Below are positions 54,722 to 64,000 of a DNA stretch of 64,000 bases, piece by piece. Where the stretch lies: positions 46,275 through 110,274 of the forward strand of contig JAWKTK010000028.1 in NCBI GenBank assembly GCA_041399205.1, read 5' to 3'. The translations under genes and the position numbers were made by a program. Source of the stretch: JAGQOZ01 sp041399205 (GTDB taxonomy: Bacteria > Planctomycetota > Planctomycetia > Pirellulales > Pirellulaceae). Position 1 is the first letter of the stretch; each line of letters starts with the position of its first letter. The notes under the pieces were generated by a model. The model was given only the letters and a program-made list of their open reading frames with translations. It did not search any database and was not told the DNA's origin.

Positions 54722-55472
54722 ATGAATTTGGCGATCATCAGTGACGTTCACGGGAACCTAGAAGCTCTTCACGCGGTTCTGGCTGATGCTGCGGATCAAG
54801 GGATCGAACAAATCTACTGCCTGGGGGATATCGTCGGTTACGGACCCGATCCCGGACGCTGTTTGGATGTGGTCATGGACTTGGATGTGGCGATCTTGGG
54901 GAATCACGACCAAGGCGTGCTCTTCCCGCCAGAAGGATTTAGCAGCGGTGCCGAACGAGCCATCTTTTGGACGCGAGATCGATTGAATGCCGACGCAGAT
55001 GAAAATCGTCGCATCACTCGTTGGAACTTTCTTTGCGGGCTGCCTCGTCAAGTTCACGTCGATTACCTCTACACGTTTGTCCATGGTTCGGCTCGGAATC
55101 CACTGACTGAATATGTCTTTCCGGAAGACATTCACAATCCCGGAAAAATTGGACCGTATCTTTGGCCTAATCCAGCAATACTGCTTCCAAGGACATACCC
55201 ACGTCCCCGGAATTTTTACCGAAGCAGGGAATTTTGGCCGACCATCCGATTTTGGCTACGAATACACTTTGGGCCGAGAAAAACTGATGATCAATGTGGG
55301 CAGCGTCGGGCAACCTCGAGATGGAGATCACGACGCGTCGTACGTCGTGCTGAAGGACGGGCGAGTTCGTTTTCGGCGAGTCCCCTATTCGTATCAGCAG
55401 ACGATGGAGAAAATCTTTGCCATCCCGGAACTCGATCGGTTTCTTGGCGAACGCCTGGCGGAAGGGCGATAA
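54722..55472 (+). CDS. Metallophosphoesterase, second of tandem pair (one frameshift)
   Basis: About 250 residues after correction, from ATG 54722. It parallels the preceding gene block by block: DVHGNLEALHAVLAD, LGDIVGYGPDPGRCLD, ILGNHDQGVLF, FVHGSARNPLTEYVFPED, QGHTHVPGIF, INVGSVGQPRDGD, and the ending ERLAEGR. The frame breaks near 55145 at GGAAAAATTGGACC, where one A too many turns KLDRIFGLIQQYCFQ into nonsense; removing it restores the family sequence. It is a tandem duplication of the same gene. The readable pieces are 54722-~55145 and ~55145-55472. Confidence 0.88.
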
Positions 55473-55553
55473 TTGCTGTGCCGAAAACGAGTTCAAGTGC
55501 GTAATGGAACGATAAATCGTGGGCTCAAGCGTCCGCGAATAAAGGAAAGAATC

Positions 55554-57956
55554 GTGGAAAAACGTGAACCCACCTTTGGACAGCGCTTATTTGTCTGTCC
55601 TGATACTCACCATGCTGATTTGGTGGATTACAGGACGAGTGGCACAGCGGCTTGCGCTCGAGCCAGAAACCGACAAAGTTGCCGAAGTTGAAGACGAGAA
55701 CGACGAAGAGGATACCGAATCCGACGACGCGCAAGCGGAAGTAACGGAGGTAGGCGATGCGTCCGAATCAGCCGTGGCCTCCACCAAAGACGTCCCGCAA
55801 CAGCGAATCACCATCGGCTCTTTAGATCCCACCAGTCCGTACCGCATGTTGGTAACCTTTGACAATGCTGGCGCCGCGGTCGAACGAATGGTGAACTAAG
55901 CGATCCTCGCTATCACGATCTGGAATGGAACGCAGGGTATCTCGGTAGCCTGGGGCTCGCCGATTCTGAAGATGGCGGCGTTACCATCAACGTTGTCGGT
56001 CCAGGTACGGCAGCGGCGCTGGCCACCAGCCAAGGGAATTCGACCGGTGGATTGCAGGTGGGTGATGATCTGATTCGCATCAACAAGGAATCTGTCAGCA
56101 ATGTGGCCGAATATGACAAGGTGTTGGCACAAACCGAACCCGGTGACGAAGTAACCTTGACGGTTCGCCGCGAAGGAAAAGAAAGAACGTTTACCACCAC
56201 GCTGCAGCATAAGCCGCTGGAGGTGTTGCGTCCCGAACAAGGATCCAAGGAAGGCGATAAGCAACATGCGTTGTCTTATCTGTTGACCGCAGCGCAAATC
56301 AATTCCAAGTCGATACGTTATGGCGATGAAGAAATCAAAAAGCTACCTTCGCTGCTGAACGAAAATTGGGAGGTGCACTCAGTTGCCGGTGACGCTGCGA
56401 CGGTTGAATTCAAGTTTACGTTAGGAACGGCCGACTTGAAGAAGGCCAAGATCGATGGCGCCTTGGAAATCATTAAACGCTATCGACTGGTCAAAGCGTC
56501 TGATTCGGTCGCAGAAGATGGACAGAACAAAGATGCCCTTGCGGCCGATGCGTATCACTTGGAATTCGAAATCGAAGTCAAGAACCTGCATACGGAACGA
56601 GTCGAATTCGCGTACGCCCTGAACGGACCCACGGGACTGCCGTTGGAAGGCTGGTGGTATGCCCATAAAGTCCACCCCAGCAAAATGTTTGCCGGTGCCG
56701 GAGTCCGAGACGTGGTGTGTCGCGAATTCGGCGGCAAGCACTTGCTGGTCACCAATCCGTCGGTTACTTCCAAAGCCAAGAAGTCGCCCGAAAATCCAGA
56801 AACAGTGGTCTTTGATGGCGAACGTCCTCAGCTTCAGTACATTGCCGTCGATGCTCAGTATTTTGTTTCTGGACTGGTTGCTGACGTGGATCCGCAGGCA
56901 CCGGCCGATCCGGAAATCGCTTCCGAATATACATTCGCGTCCCTGACTGTCAGTCCCGTTGCCGAAATCGATGCCGAACGAGCCAACAAGACCGATATCA
57001 CGTTCCAACTAAAAAGCCCCGTACACGACATTCAGCCCAACGAATCGTACAAACAGAAATTCTTGATCTTTGCCGGCCCCAAGTACCCGGAAATCTTAGA
57101 GCATTACGGTCTGGGCGAATCGATTTCCTACGGTTGGTTCCCGATGGTGGCCAAGCCGCTGCAATGGATTCTACATTCGTTCTACAAAGGTTTCTCGGCC
57201 ATTGGATTGCCGTCCTACGGATTGGCAATCATTCTGCTGACCGTATTAGTTCGAGGATGTATGTATCCGATTGGACGCCAGCAAGCTCGCAACGCACAAA
57301 AAATGCAGTTGCTGGCACCCGAAATGAAACGGATCAACGAACTCTACAAAAATGATATGGAAAAGCGAGCAGCCGCGCAGCGAGAACTGTTTCAAAAGAA
57401 CAATTACAATCCAGCCATCGGTTGCTTGCCCGTCTTCTTGCAAATGCCGATTTTCATTGGGCTCTATCGAGCACTCAGTACGGACATCCTGTTACGCGAT
57501 GCACCATTGATTCCTGGTCTCAGTTGGTGCTCCAACTTGGCAGGCCCAGATCAACTTTGGTATTGGGAGCCTTACATTCCTGGATTCTTTGCTGCCGAGA
57601 CCGGCTTCTTAGGTCCGTATCTAAACGTTTTGCCGCTCATTTCCGTGGCCTTGATGATTGTGCAGCAAAAAATGTTCACTCCGCCTCCCACGGATGAACA
57701 ACAAGAAATGACCATGAAGATGATGAAGTACATGATGGTCTTCATTGGCTTCATGTTCTTCAAAGTTCCGTCCGGTTTATGTCTATATTTCATCACGTCC
57801 AGCTTGTGGGGCGTTGCCGAACGAAAGCTGCTGCCCAAGCCCACAACCCAAGCGGCCAAGCAAGAGCAAGTCGAAGAAGCCAAACGCAAGGAAGTGGTCG
57901 AACAACGAGAAGCTCGTAAGCAAAGTCGCAAGAAGAACCGCAAGAAGTCGAAGTAG
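55554..57956 (+). CDS. yidC: Membrane protein insertase YidC with PDZ insertion (frameshifted)
   Basis: About 800 residues after correction. GTG 55554 has a good ribosome-binding site (AAAGGAAAG). One frameshift within the next ten codons would join it to the helix AYLSVLILTMLIWWITG; alternatively GTG 55564 is the start. A second break near 55893 joins VERM to ELSDPRYHDLEWNAGYLGSL. The periplasmic domain carries a PDZ domain (GGLQVGDDLIRINKESVSNVAEYDKV), unlike the compact E. coli YidC. Conserved Oxa1-type blocks are intact: SYGLAIILLTVLVRGCMYPIGRQQ, NYNPAIGCLPVFLQMPIFIGLYRAL, KMMKYMMVFIGFMFFKVPSGLCLYFITSSLWGVAER. The tail is basic. It inserts proteins in the cytoplasmic membrane. The break is surely artefact or sequencing error in such an essential gene. 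Confidence 0.93.
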
Positions 57957-57984
57957 CCTTTTTCGCGAAAGTTCGAAGCCAATC

Positions 57985-59381
57985 ATGTATGCGACGGACG
58001 ATACCATCGTGGCCATCGCGTCGCCGCCGGGTGGAGCGGCGCGAGGCATCATTCGCCTAAGTGGTCCACAAAGTCTGACGCTGGTCGAGACCCTTTGTTG
58101 CGAATCGGTTTCGCTGCAAGAACTTTGTCACGACCAGCCACGTTCTTTGCCAATGCGTTTGCAAGTGACAGAACAATTGGCGAATGTGCCGGCGTCCGTG
58201 AACGTCTGGCCCAACCACCGCAGCTACACTCGGCAACCTACCGTCGAAATTCATACGTTTGGCTGTTCGCCGCTTTTAGACTCGCTGGTGAAATCGCTGT
58301 GTGCCGCCGGTGCTCGATTAGCACAACCCGGCGAATTCACGCTTCGTTCTTTCCTGGCCGGCCGCATCGATTTGCCGCAAGCGGAAGCGGTTTTGGGCGT
58401 TATCGACGCAGCGTCTCAGCGGCAACTGGATGTGGGCCTGCAACAGCTGGCTGGTGGGCTATCAAAGCCGCTGGCCGAACTGCGAGACCGATTGCTGAAT
58501 GCATGTGCAGACCTGGAAGCCGGCTTGGACTTTGTTGACGAAGACATTCAATTCATCTCTGATGCTCAGCTGGAAGAACAATTGGACAACGCACTGCAGT
58601 TCGTGCAAGACGTCTTGCAGCAAATGCAGCATCGCACCACGGCGGAAGTCGATTTCCGAGTGATCTTGCGAGGTCGACCGAATGCCGGCAAAAGTTCGCT
58701 ATGGAATCGGTTCGCTCAGAACGATCAAGCGCTGGTTTCAGACGTTGCCGGGACCACTCGAGACTATCTGACCACGCGAATTCGCTTGCACGATGTCGAC
58801 TGCCAGTGGATCGACACCGCTGGCAGCGATTTGACCCCGCTGCACGCCATCGACGCGTCGGCCACGGAACGGACATCCGCGGCCAGTCACGCGGCGGACA
58901 TTACCGTCCTGTGCATTGCGGCTGACTTGGGCGTGTCTGTACTTGGGAACAACAGCAACTGCAACAGCTTGATTCCGCGCGAACCATTGTTGCCATAACT
59001 AAGGCAGACTTGGTCGATTCGATAAAGGCCATTCACGAAGAAATCGTCGCGGCCGGTTGGAAGTCCAGCGTGGTACCGGTCTCCTGTGTTCGCTCGGGCG
59101 GCGCAACCGAATTGGAGCAAACACTAGCGCAGCTCGTTAAATCGCTGGGTGATGCGGAAGCCAGCGTTGTCGGTGCAACGTCCGTACGTTGTCACGAAAG
59201 TCTGCGTTGTGCGGCTCAAGCCTTGGAAGCCGCGCAAACGATCGTTCAAAACAACTTGGGGCATGAACTGGTGGCGGCCGAACTGCGAATCGCCTTGGAC
59301 GAATTGGGTAAAGTCGTCGGTGCGATTTACACCGACGACGTTTTGGATCGAGTCTTCAGTCGATTCTGTATTGGCAAATAG
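57985..59381 (+). CDS. mnmE: tRNA modification GTPase MnmE (one frameshift)
   Basis: About 465 residues after correction, from ATG 57985, 28 bp after yidC. The start is supported by MYATDDTIVAIASPPGGAARGIIRLSG. Also seen: RLAQPGEFTLRSFLAGRIDLPQAEAVLGVIDA, the GTPase G1 GRPNAGKSS, switch DVAGTTRDYL, G3 DTAG, G4 TKAD, and the C-terminal FCIGK with its essential Cys. MnmE with MnmG makes the cmnm5U34 modification of several tRNAs. The frame breaks near 58940; correction joins GVSVL to WEQQQLQQLDSARTIVAITKADLVDS. The pieces are 57985-58998 and ~58940-59381. MnmG is not in this window. Confidence 0.95.
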
Positions 59382-59405
59382 ACGCCGTTATCTTCGAATC
59401 GGCGG

Positions 59406-60212
59406 CTATACTTCTTCGTCCATCACCGGATTGGTTAATTCGCCAACCCCTTCAATGCTGACGGTGACGGTGTCGCCGTGTTTGAGGAAGACGGGTGGAG
59501 TTCGCGCGAAACCGACTCCGTGCGGCGTCCCTGTTAGAATGACCGTGCCTGGTAACAGCAACGTGCTGCCGCTGAGAAATTCAATCAACGTTGGAACGTC
59601 AAAAATCATATCGTTGGTATTCCAGTCCTGCATGACCTGGCCGTTCAACGTTGTCTTGATGCTCAGCTGATTTGGGTCCGAGATCTCATCTTTGGTCACC
59701 AAGTGCGGCCCCAGCGGACAGAATGTGGCAAACGTTTTGCCTCGGCACCACTGCCCTCCCCCGCCGTTGCGTTGCCAATCTCGAGCACTCACGTCGTTGG
59801 CACAAGTGTAACCCAGAACGTAATCCAACGCTTGATCTTTTGAAACGTTCAGGCACGGTTTGCCAATGACCACAGCCAATTCACATTCATAGTCTACTTT
59901 GTCGCTGGCCAACTTCTTGGGCAGTCGGATCGGCTGATGGGGATGCTGTAGCGTGCCGATATTCTTCATGAACAGTACCGGGTTTTCTGGAATCGCTTGG
60001 TTGCCTTCTTCGGCATGTTTGCGATAGTTCAGTCCGATGCACAAGATGTCGGTTGGAACCAGTGGTGACAACTGCTTGACAATATCCGCCGGTTCCTGCG
60101 TATCCTGAAGCGAACCAAACAGATCGCCGGTCAGGCGAGTGATCGTGCCGTCGGCATGCAACGCACCGAATTCAACGCTCTGTTGCGAATTTTCATATCG
60201 AACAATTTTCAT
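59406..60212 (-). CDS. Fumarylacetoacetate hydrolase (FAH) family protein
   Basis: 268 residues from ATG 60212, which gives the family start MKIVRYENSQQSVEFGAL; an upstream in-frame ATG has no such support. Family blocks are present: ILCIGLNYRKHAEEGNQAIPENPVLFMK (metal-binding H), DYECELAVVIGKP (the E-x-E metal ligands), GYTCANDVSARDWQ, GTPHGVGFARTPPVFLKHGD and VEIEGVGELTNPV-like end. The family cleaves or decarboxylates beta-diketo or related acids in aromatic or sugar-acid catabolism; the substrate here is unknown. The gene is convergent with mnmE and intact. Confidence 0.93.
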   Translation of the reverse strand: MKIVRYENSQQSVEFGALHADGTITRLTGDLFGSLQDTQEPADIVKQLSPLVPTDILCIGLNYRKHAEEGNQAIPENPVLFMKNIGTLQHPHQPIRLPKKLASDKVDYECELAVVIGKPCLNVSKDQALDYVLGYTCANDVSARDWQRNGGGGQWCRGKTFATFCPLGPHLVTKDEISDPNQLSIKTTLNGQVMQDWNTNDMIFDVPTLIEFLSGSTLLLPGTVILTGTPHGVGFARTPPVFLKHGDTVTVSIEGVGELTNPVMDEEV

Positions 60213-60315
60213 GTTAAATGCCTTGTGGGACTCCAGGGAATAAAACGCGTTGTACTTTTCGCCGAGTGCTGTCACGCAGGAAAAACAACCGAAACCATTT
60301 GTCCGCAGTGATATT

Positions 60316-61632
60316 TCATTCGCCCACGTCCGTCAACCGCGAGATTCGGATGGCTGCCCAGAACGCCAGCCAAATCATGAACGGCCATGATTTGGGTTCC
60401 GGAACCGCCTGCAGTCGAGGCCCTTGTTCGTAGCCGCCATGTGCGAAGGCCAACACAAAGTCGGCCGAATCAAATTCACCATCTCCGTTCCAATCGCCGC
60501 TGGCCCAGTTGGAATTCAATACGAACGCATCTTCGTATTGTCCGGCGGAAAAAACTTGCACAAAATCGCTGCTGTTGAATTCGCCGTCCAAATTGGCGTC
60601 GCCAAAATACGAACCCAAACGCTGTTCGACCAATTCCGCCAAATCGACGACGTCTACTTGGTCGTTGTGGTCCAAGTCAAAGTGGCGCTGTATGGGACCG
60701 TCACTACGAATCGCCCGTATCAGCGAATCGATGTCCGCCACGCTGGCTTGTCCATCTAAATTCAATTCGGTTTGCAGCAGCGCCAAACGGTTGACTTCGG
60801 CGGTCCAAAATGACGGCAATTTGTCATACGGATTAGGCATCTGGTCGTCGGTAACGTAAAGCATGCCGACGTTGCGTTCCGCGGCCAGTTGCAATGTTTC
60901 GGGCAAATCTAAAAATGATTCTGTATGCACGATATGCGCAAAACGATCGGCTGGATAATCGTTTTGCCAATCAGCCGGTTGGTAGTTTTGCCGATATGGC
61001 TGGGCTGCGTTTTCAAACGTCACCAGTACATCGGCTGACAGAATGTAGTCAGTCAGCGTGAAACCGGCTGCGCCCTGGCTGCTGTCAAAGTAACCACCCA
61101 CGCCCGGGTTGCCGATGATGGTAGCGTTGGCATTCAATTGGGCCAAGTGTTCCGAAATTTGCTGGTAGTAACCGACGTTTGCCAAGTTGTTGGAATATTC
61201 GTCCAAAAAGATTCCGCTCGGACGCACGTCGGTGTTTCGCCAATAGTCGGCCGAATAATAACGGTCCATTTCGGCCAGTACCGTTTCCAGCGGCTGATGA
61301 GCATAATTGGTTCGCACATAGCCGAAAAGAGGCACGTCCAAGTGGTTCAATTCCACAAGGACTCCTGATTTACCATCCGCTGACACATAGTTGGCATCAA
61401 TGGGCGAATTCCCCGGGCCACTATTGGGATTGATGATCAGGTTGAGTGGAACCGATTTTTCATTGGCCAGCTGCACATAGGCAGCCCAAGTGTTGCTGCA
61501 GCATGGATTGGCGTAGGCCGGTACCAGTAGTTCGGGTGTGGATGCCAGCGAACGGCTTGCTTGCAGGAAAACGAACAAACCAAGCCACAGCACAGCCAGT
61601 CCGATTCGCAGATTGCAGATAGAAAACGACAT
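60316..61632 (-). CDS. Spherulation-specific family 4 protein with dockerin and PEP-CTERM
   Basis: 438 residues, intact. Signal peptide (GLAVLWLGLFVFLQASRSLA). Residues ~30-290 match spherulin 4-like (Ega3/Sph3-related) TIM-barrel domains: LLVPAYANPCCSNTWAAYVQ, PLNLIINPNSGPG, GYVRTNYAHQPLETVLAEMDRYY, GIFLDEYSN, TIIGNPGVGGYF. The relatives that are studied hydrolyse alpha-1,4-galactosaminogalactan. Then comes a dockerin-type calcium-binding segment (YFGDANLDGEFNSSDFVQVFSAGQYED, WNGDGEFDSADFVLAFAHGGYE) and a PEP-CTERM tail (VPEPKSWPFMIWLAFWAAIRIS). It is exported and anchored. It lies convergent with the next secreted gene family and divergent from the gene at 61821. Confidence 0.87.
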   Translation of the reverse strand: MSFSICNLRIGLAVLWLGLFVFLQASRSLASTPELLVPAYANPCCSNTWAAYVQLANEKSVPLNLIINPNSGPGNSPIDANYVSADGKSGVLVELNHLDVPLFGYVRTNYAHQPLETVLAEMDRYYSADYWRNTDVRPSGIFLDEYSNNLANVGYYQQISEHLAQLNANATIIGNPGVGGYFDSSQGAAGFTLTDYILSADVLVTFENAAQPYRQNYQPADWQNDYPADRFAHIVHTESFLDLPETLQLAAERNVGMLYVTDDQMPNPYDKLPSFWTAEVNRLALLQTELNLDGQASVADIDSLIRAIRSDGPIQRHFDLDHNDQVDVVDLAELVEQRLGSYFGDANLDGEFNSSDFVQVFSAGQYEDAFVLNSNWASGDWNGDGEFDSADFVLAFAHGGYEQGPRLQAVPEPKSWPFMIWLAFWAAIRISRLTDVGE

Positions 61633-61820
61633 CGGTCACATTTCATTTGAGTTCGATGGACAAGACGCTTGTGATTGTAGCCGATTCGCCGCGAAACGGA
61701 TGCCGGCTGATTGTGCTTAGTTGTCTCGCCATTTGAACGTTTGCTTGTGTTTTGCGAGATACCCGAGTCTAATTGGGCGGCGGAGTGACGTTGGGAAAAT
61801 GAATTACGAAGGGTGCCATC

Positions 61821-62899
61821 ATGACAAGCCGTCTGTTTCGAACGATCGTGTTGTTGTTTATTACGTTTGGCTGGGCGTCGACCAGTAGGAGCGAATCGTT
61901 GGAGACGCAAAGCAATCCGGTTGTCGATGGTTCGATCCAGATAGTTCGTTGGGCAATGCAGATCGTTCGTCATGGAGCGGCCTGCCGTTCTTTCTGGAAG
62001 ATGATGCCGATACTGCGTTTCCGAATAACTATTTGGTGACTCAGGTGGCCAACGATAGTTCCAGGATTTACTTGCGGCACATCATGGAGGAATCGGACGA
62101 ATACGGATTTCGGCATAACGTCTACCTGGATGTGGACCATGATCCAGAAACCGGGTTCATAGGCACTGGCGCCGGATTTCTGCCCCTTGGTGCTGACTAT
62201 TTATTGCAAGGAGGCGGTCTGTTTGAATTTATCGGCGGCGCACAAACGGACTTTTCGTGGAACTTTCTAGAGGACGTCATCTTTGATGCCACCGATCCGC
62301 TGGACATCGCCACTTCGATTACTCGTTCTGGAATTGGTTCGCCCACGTCATTTGACTTCTTGATCAATGCTGCCAACTTTGATCTAGGCGGAGAAGAAGA
62401 TTACTATCCCAATTCCGCCAATCAACCTGACGGAGGTTTCTTTACCTACGAAATGGGCCAGTCCGCGGAACTGGGAATCGACGAACTAACCACCGCCGTG
62501 CGAACGGGCCAAACGGATGATCGATACGATGTCAATCAAGATGGCGTTGTCAATCAAGACGACCGAACATTCTGGGTGCACGAATTGCGCAACACATATT
62601 TTGGTGACGCCAATCTAGACGGCGAATTCAATTCGGGCGATCTGGTTACCGTCTTCAATGCCGGTCAATTCGAAGATGGCGTTGCGAATAATTCGGACTG
62701 GGCGTCGGGAGATTGGAGCGGCGATGGAGAATTCGACACGTCGGACTTTGTGGTTGCCTTTACTGATGGCGGATACGAACTAGGGCCTCGCAACCGAACA
62801 CAAACTGTTCCCGAACCAACGTTCAGCCTGCTTTCGATAATCTTGATTGGCTGGTTTGTTCGTTTCAAATCGTACACGCGAAGCACCTCTGCTACTTGA
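61821..62899 (+). CDS. Dockerin-like PEP-CTERM protein (one frameshift)
   Basis: About 360 residues after correction, from ATG 61821 with signal peptide (LFRTIVLLFITFGWASTSRS). The frame breaks near 61940; correction gives SLGNADRSSWSGLPFFLEDDADTAFPNNYLVTQV, continuing in the 61949-62899 frame. The body resembles a beta-sandwich carbohydrate-binding or lipoprotein-type domain (NVYLDVDHDPETGFIGTGAGFLPLGADYLLQGG). The end is a dockerin-like segment nearly identical in sequence to that of the divergent neighbour (YFGDANLDGEFNSGDL, ASGDWSGDGEFDTSDFVVAFTDGGYE) and a PEP-CTERM tail (VPEPTFSLLSIILIGWFVRF). Function unknown. Confidence 0.8.
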
Positions 62900-63010
62900 A
62901 TTGATCCGGCCTCGATTCGTTGACGCGAGTTGAACAATCATTTAGTCTGTGAAATGCGTGGCGGTTTGATCTATGGTTCAAGTTGACTTTTCTTTGCAAA
63001 GCATCATGCG

Positions 63011-63928
63011 ATGACGAATTTAATTCGGTTGCTGTTTCTTTTGTTGATCTGTGCAGCAACGTGGGGCCCGACAGTTGTTCGAGCTGATTTTGCGTATCGC
63101 CTGAATGTCCAAGTGGTCCAAGTGTGTGATGATGCGGGATCTGTTTGCACGAATCTGGGGCCGGCCGGCGGAAGCGATCTGAGCTATCTGTACAGTACTG
63201 ATGTTCAGTCGATATGGAGTCAGGCTGATTTGGAGATTAACTACCTGCCGGTTATGCAGTGGAATAACACAGACGCCATGCGACTCACATCAAGTGAACG
63301 AGATGATCTTTATGGCAATATTTGGTCAAACGGCACCGCTCCGCCCATGATCCCGACGGATGCCGTTCAGATCTTCTTTGTGCAGGATCATCCAGGTACT
63401 GGGTATACGGGCGCTGACGCGAGTGGTTGGGTTGGCAATCCTTTGTCGAACCCAGGATCCTCGGCTCGCAGTGCTGGTAACGCCCAGCTTTTCATAAGCG
63501 GCCAATATACCAGCAACGGACGCTCCGTAATGGCCAGTGAAGGAATTGCAGTAGCCCAATTGTCCGGAACACTGGCCCACGAAATCGGCCACTTAATGGG
63601 GCTCCGGCATATCGAAGATATTCCAACGAAAAGCAACGGCACGACGCAAGATCCGAATTTTGCGTTGGCAACTGGGACACCGAATTTAATGTGGGGCACT
63701 GCTCAGGCGTATGATACAAATTTGACCTTAGTGCAAAACTTTGCGTTGAACTCGCAGCAAACGGACGCGGCGCTATATAACGGACTGCGACTAGACCCAA
63801 CGGGCAACGGCACTGGTGCTTTACAGGCCGTCCCGGAACCATCTGCCATGTGGCTGCTAGGCCTTGTGACCTTGGGAACGGTTGTCAACAGAATCTGGAC
63901 GATTCTATTGCGACGGTCCCGCGACTAG
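63011..63928 (+). CDS. Exported zinc metalloprotease-like protein with PEP-CTERM tail
   Basis: 305 residues, intact. Signal peptide (LIRLLFLLLICAATWGPTVVRA). A metzincin-like zinc motif is clear: HEIGHLMGLRH at residues 190-200, with His190, Glu191, His194 and His200. A region before it (VIQIFFVQDHPGTGYTGADASGWVGNP-like) fits a compact peptidase domain. The tail is PEP-CTERM (VPEPSAMWLLGLVTLGTVVNRIW then RRSRD). No Met-turn was identified with certainty; NLMWGT after the motif may supply it. It likely acts at the cell surface. Substrate unknown. Confidence 0.85.
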   Translation: MTNLIRLLFLLLICAATWGPTVVRADFAYRLNVQVVQVCDDAGSVCTNLGPAGGSDLSYLYSTDVQSIWSQADLEINYLPVMQWNNTDAMRLTSSERDDLYGNIWSNGTAPPMIPTDAVQIFFVQDHPGTGYTGADASGWVGNPLSNPGSSARSAGNAQLFISGQYTSNGRSVMASEGIAVAQLSGTLAHEIGHLMGLRHIEDIPTKSNGTTQDPNFALATGTPNLMWGTAQAYDTNLTLVQNFALNSQQTDAALYNGLRLDPTGNGTGALQAVPEPSAMWLLGLVTLGTVVNRIWTILLRRSRD

Positions 63929-64000
63929 AACGAACTGGTTGCCCATGGTTACTCACTCGAATGTGCCTGCCGGACGAAGAAGAAGGATGCTCTTCGTGGC

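Overview
The window looks like chromosomal DNA of a planctomycete (Pirellulales-like). The signature is a PSCyt1/DUF1549/DUF1553 cytochrome gene followed by a DUF1501 gene, sulfatases, many PEP-CTERM and dockerin-like secreted proteins, csrA, a membrane-anchored Ser/Thr kinase, a YidC with a PDZ insertion, and the short GC-rich palindromes that these genomes scatter between genes. No rRNA, tRNA, CRISPR array or prophage was found.

Layout. 1-5.5 kb (mostly minus strand): a zinc-ribbon protein cut by the window edge, a PEP-CTERM protein, a DacZ-type diadenylate cyclase, a large exported protein, a HEAT-repeat lipoprotein and csrA. 5.7-14.6 kb (plus): a TPR protein, an Arg/Asp-repeat protein with a His-rich tail, the PSD1-DUF1501 pair, an M24 peptidase and an AlgH/UPF0301 protein. 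14.6-19 kb (minus): a giant PEP-CTERM protein built of about 12 repeats of one domain. 19.3-23 kb: selB and selA, with a 33-bp tandem repeat array between them. 23.3-36.3 kb: a decayed endonuclease/exonuclease/phosphatase gene, a Ser/Thr kinase, an O-antigen ligase-TPR protein, a sulfatase, a VCBS protein, a diheme cytochrome and a lipoprotein. 36.4-39 kb: fused remnants of a RuBisCO-like protein and a DUF1537 kinase, then an Asp/Glu racemase homologue and a bile-acid:sodium-symporter-type transporter. 39-41.2 kb: a Y1/RAYT-type transposase between arrays of one short repeat family. 41.2-51 kb (minus): an eleven-gene type II secretion/type IV pilus-like operon. 51.6-64 kb: a phosphodiesterase-type enzyme, P-II, two tandem metallophosphoesterases, yidC, mnmE, an FAH-family hydrolase and three secreted PEP-CTERM proteins.

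A striking property is the number of broken reading frames. About twenty genes carry one or more frameshifts or an in-frame stop, including yidC and mnmE, which cannot plausibly be pseudogenes. Homology resumes directly after each break, often at a homopolymer. I read most of these as consensus errors in a draft assembly. A few loci (the EEP gene, the RuBisCO-like/kinase remnant, the transporter and the transposase) have so many lesions that real decay is also possible. Broken genes are annotated as single features over their reconstructed extent.

The most original material is the repeat family GTGCCATgcat..tCCGGTAacc, found in three clusters, two of which flank the transposase gene (a candidate planctomycete REP/RAYT pair). 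Other notable items are the 12-fold repeated PEP-CTERM protein and the apionate-type RuBisCO-like remnant locus.
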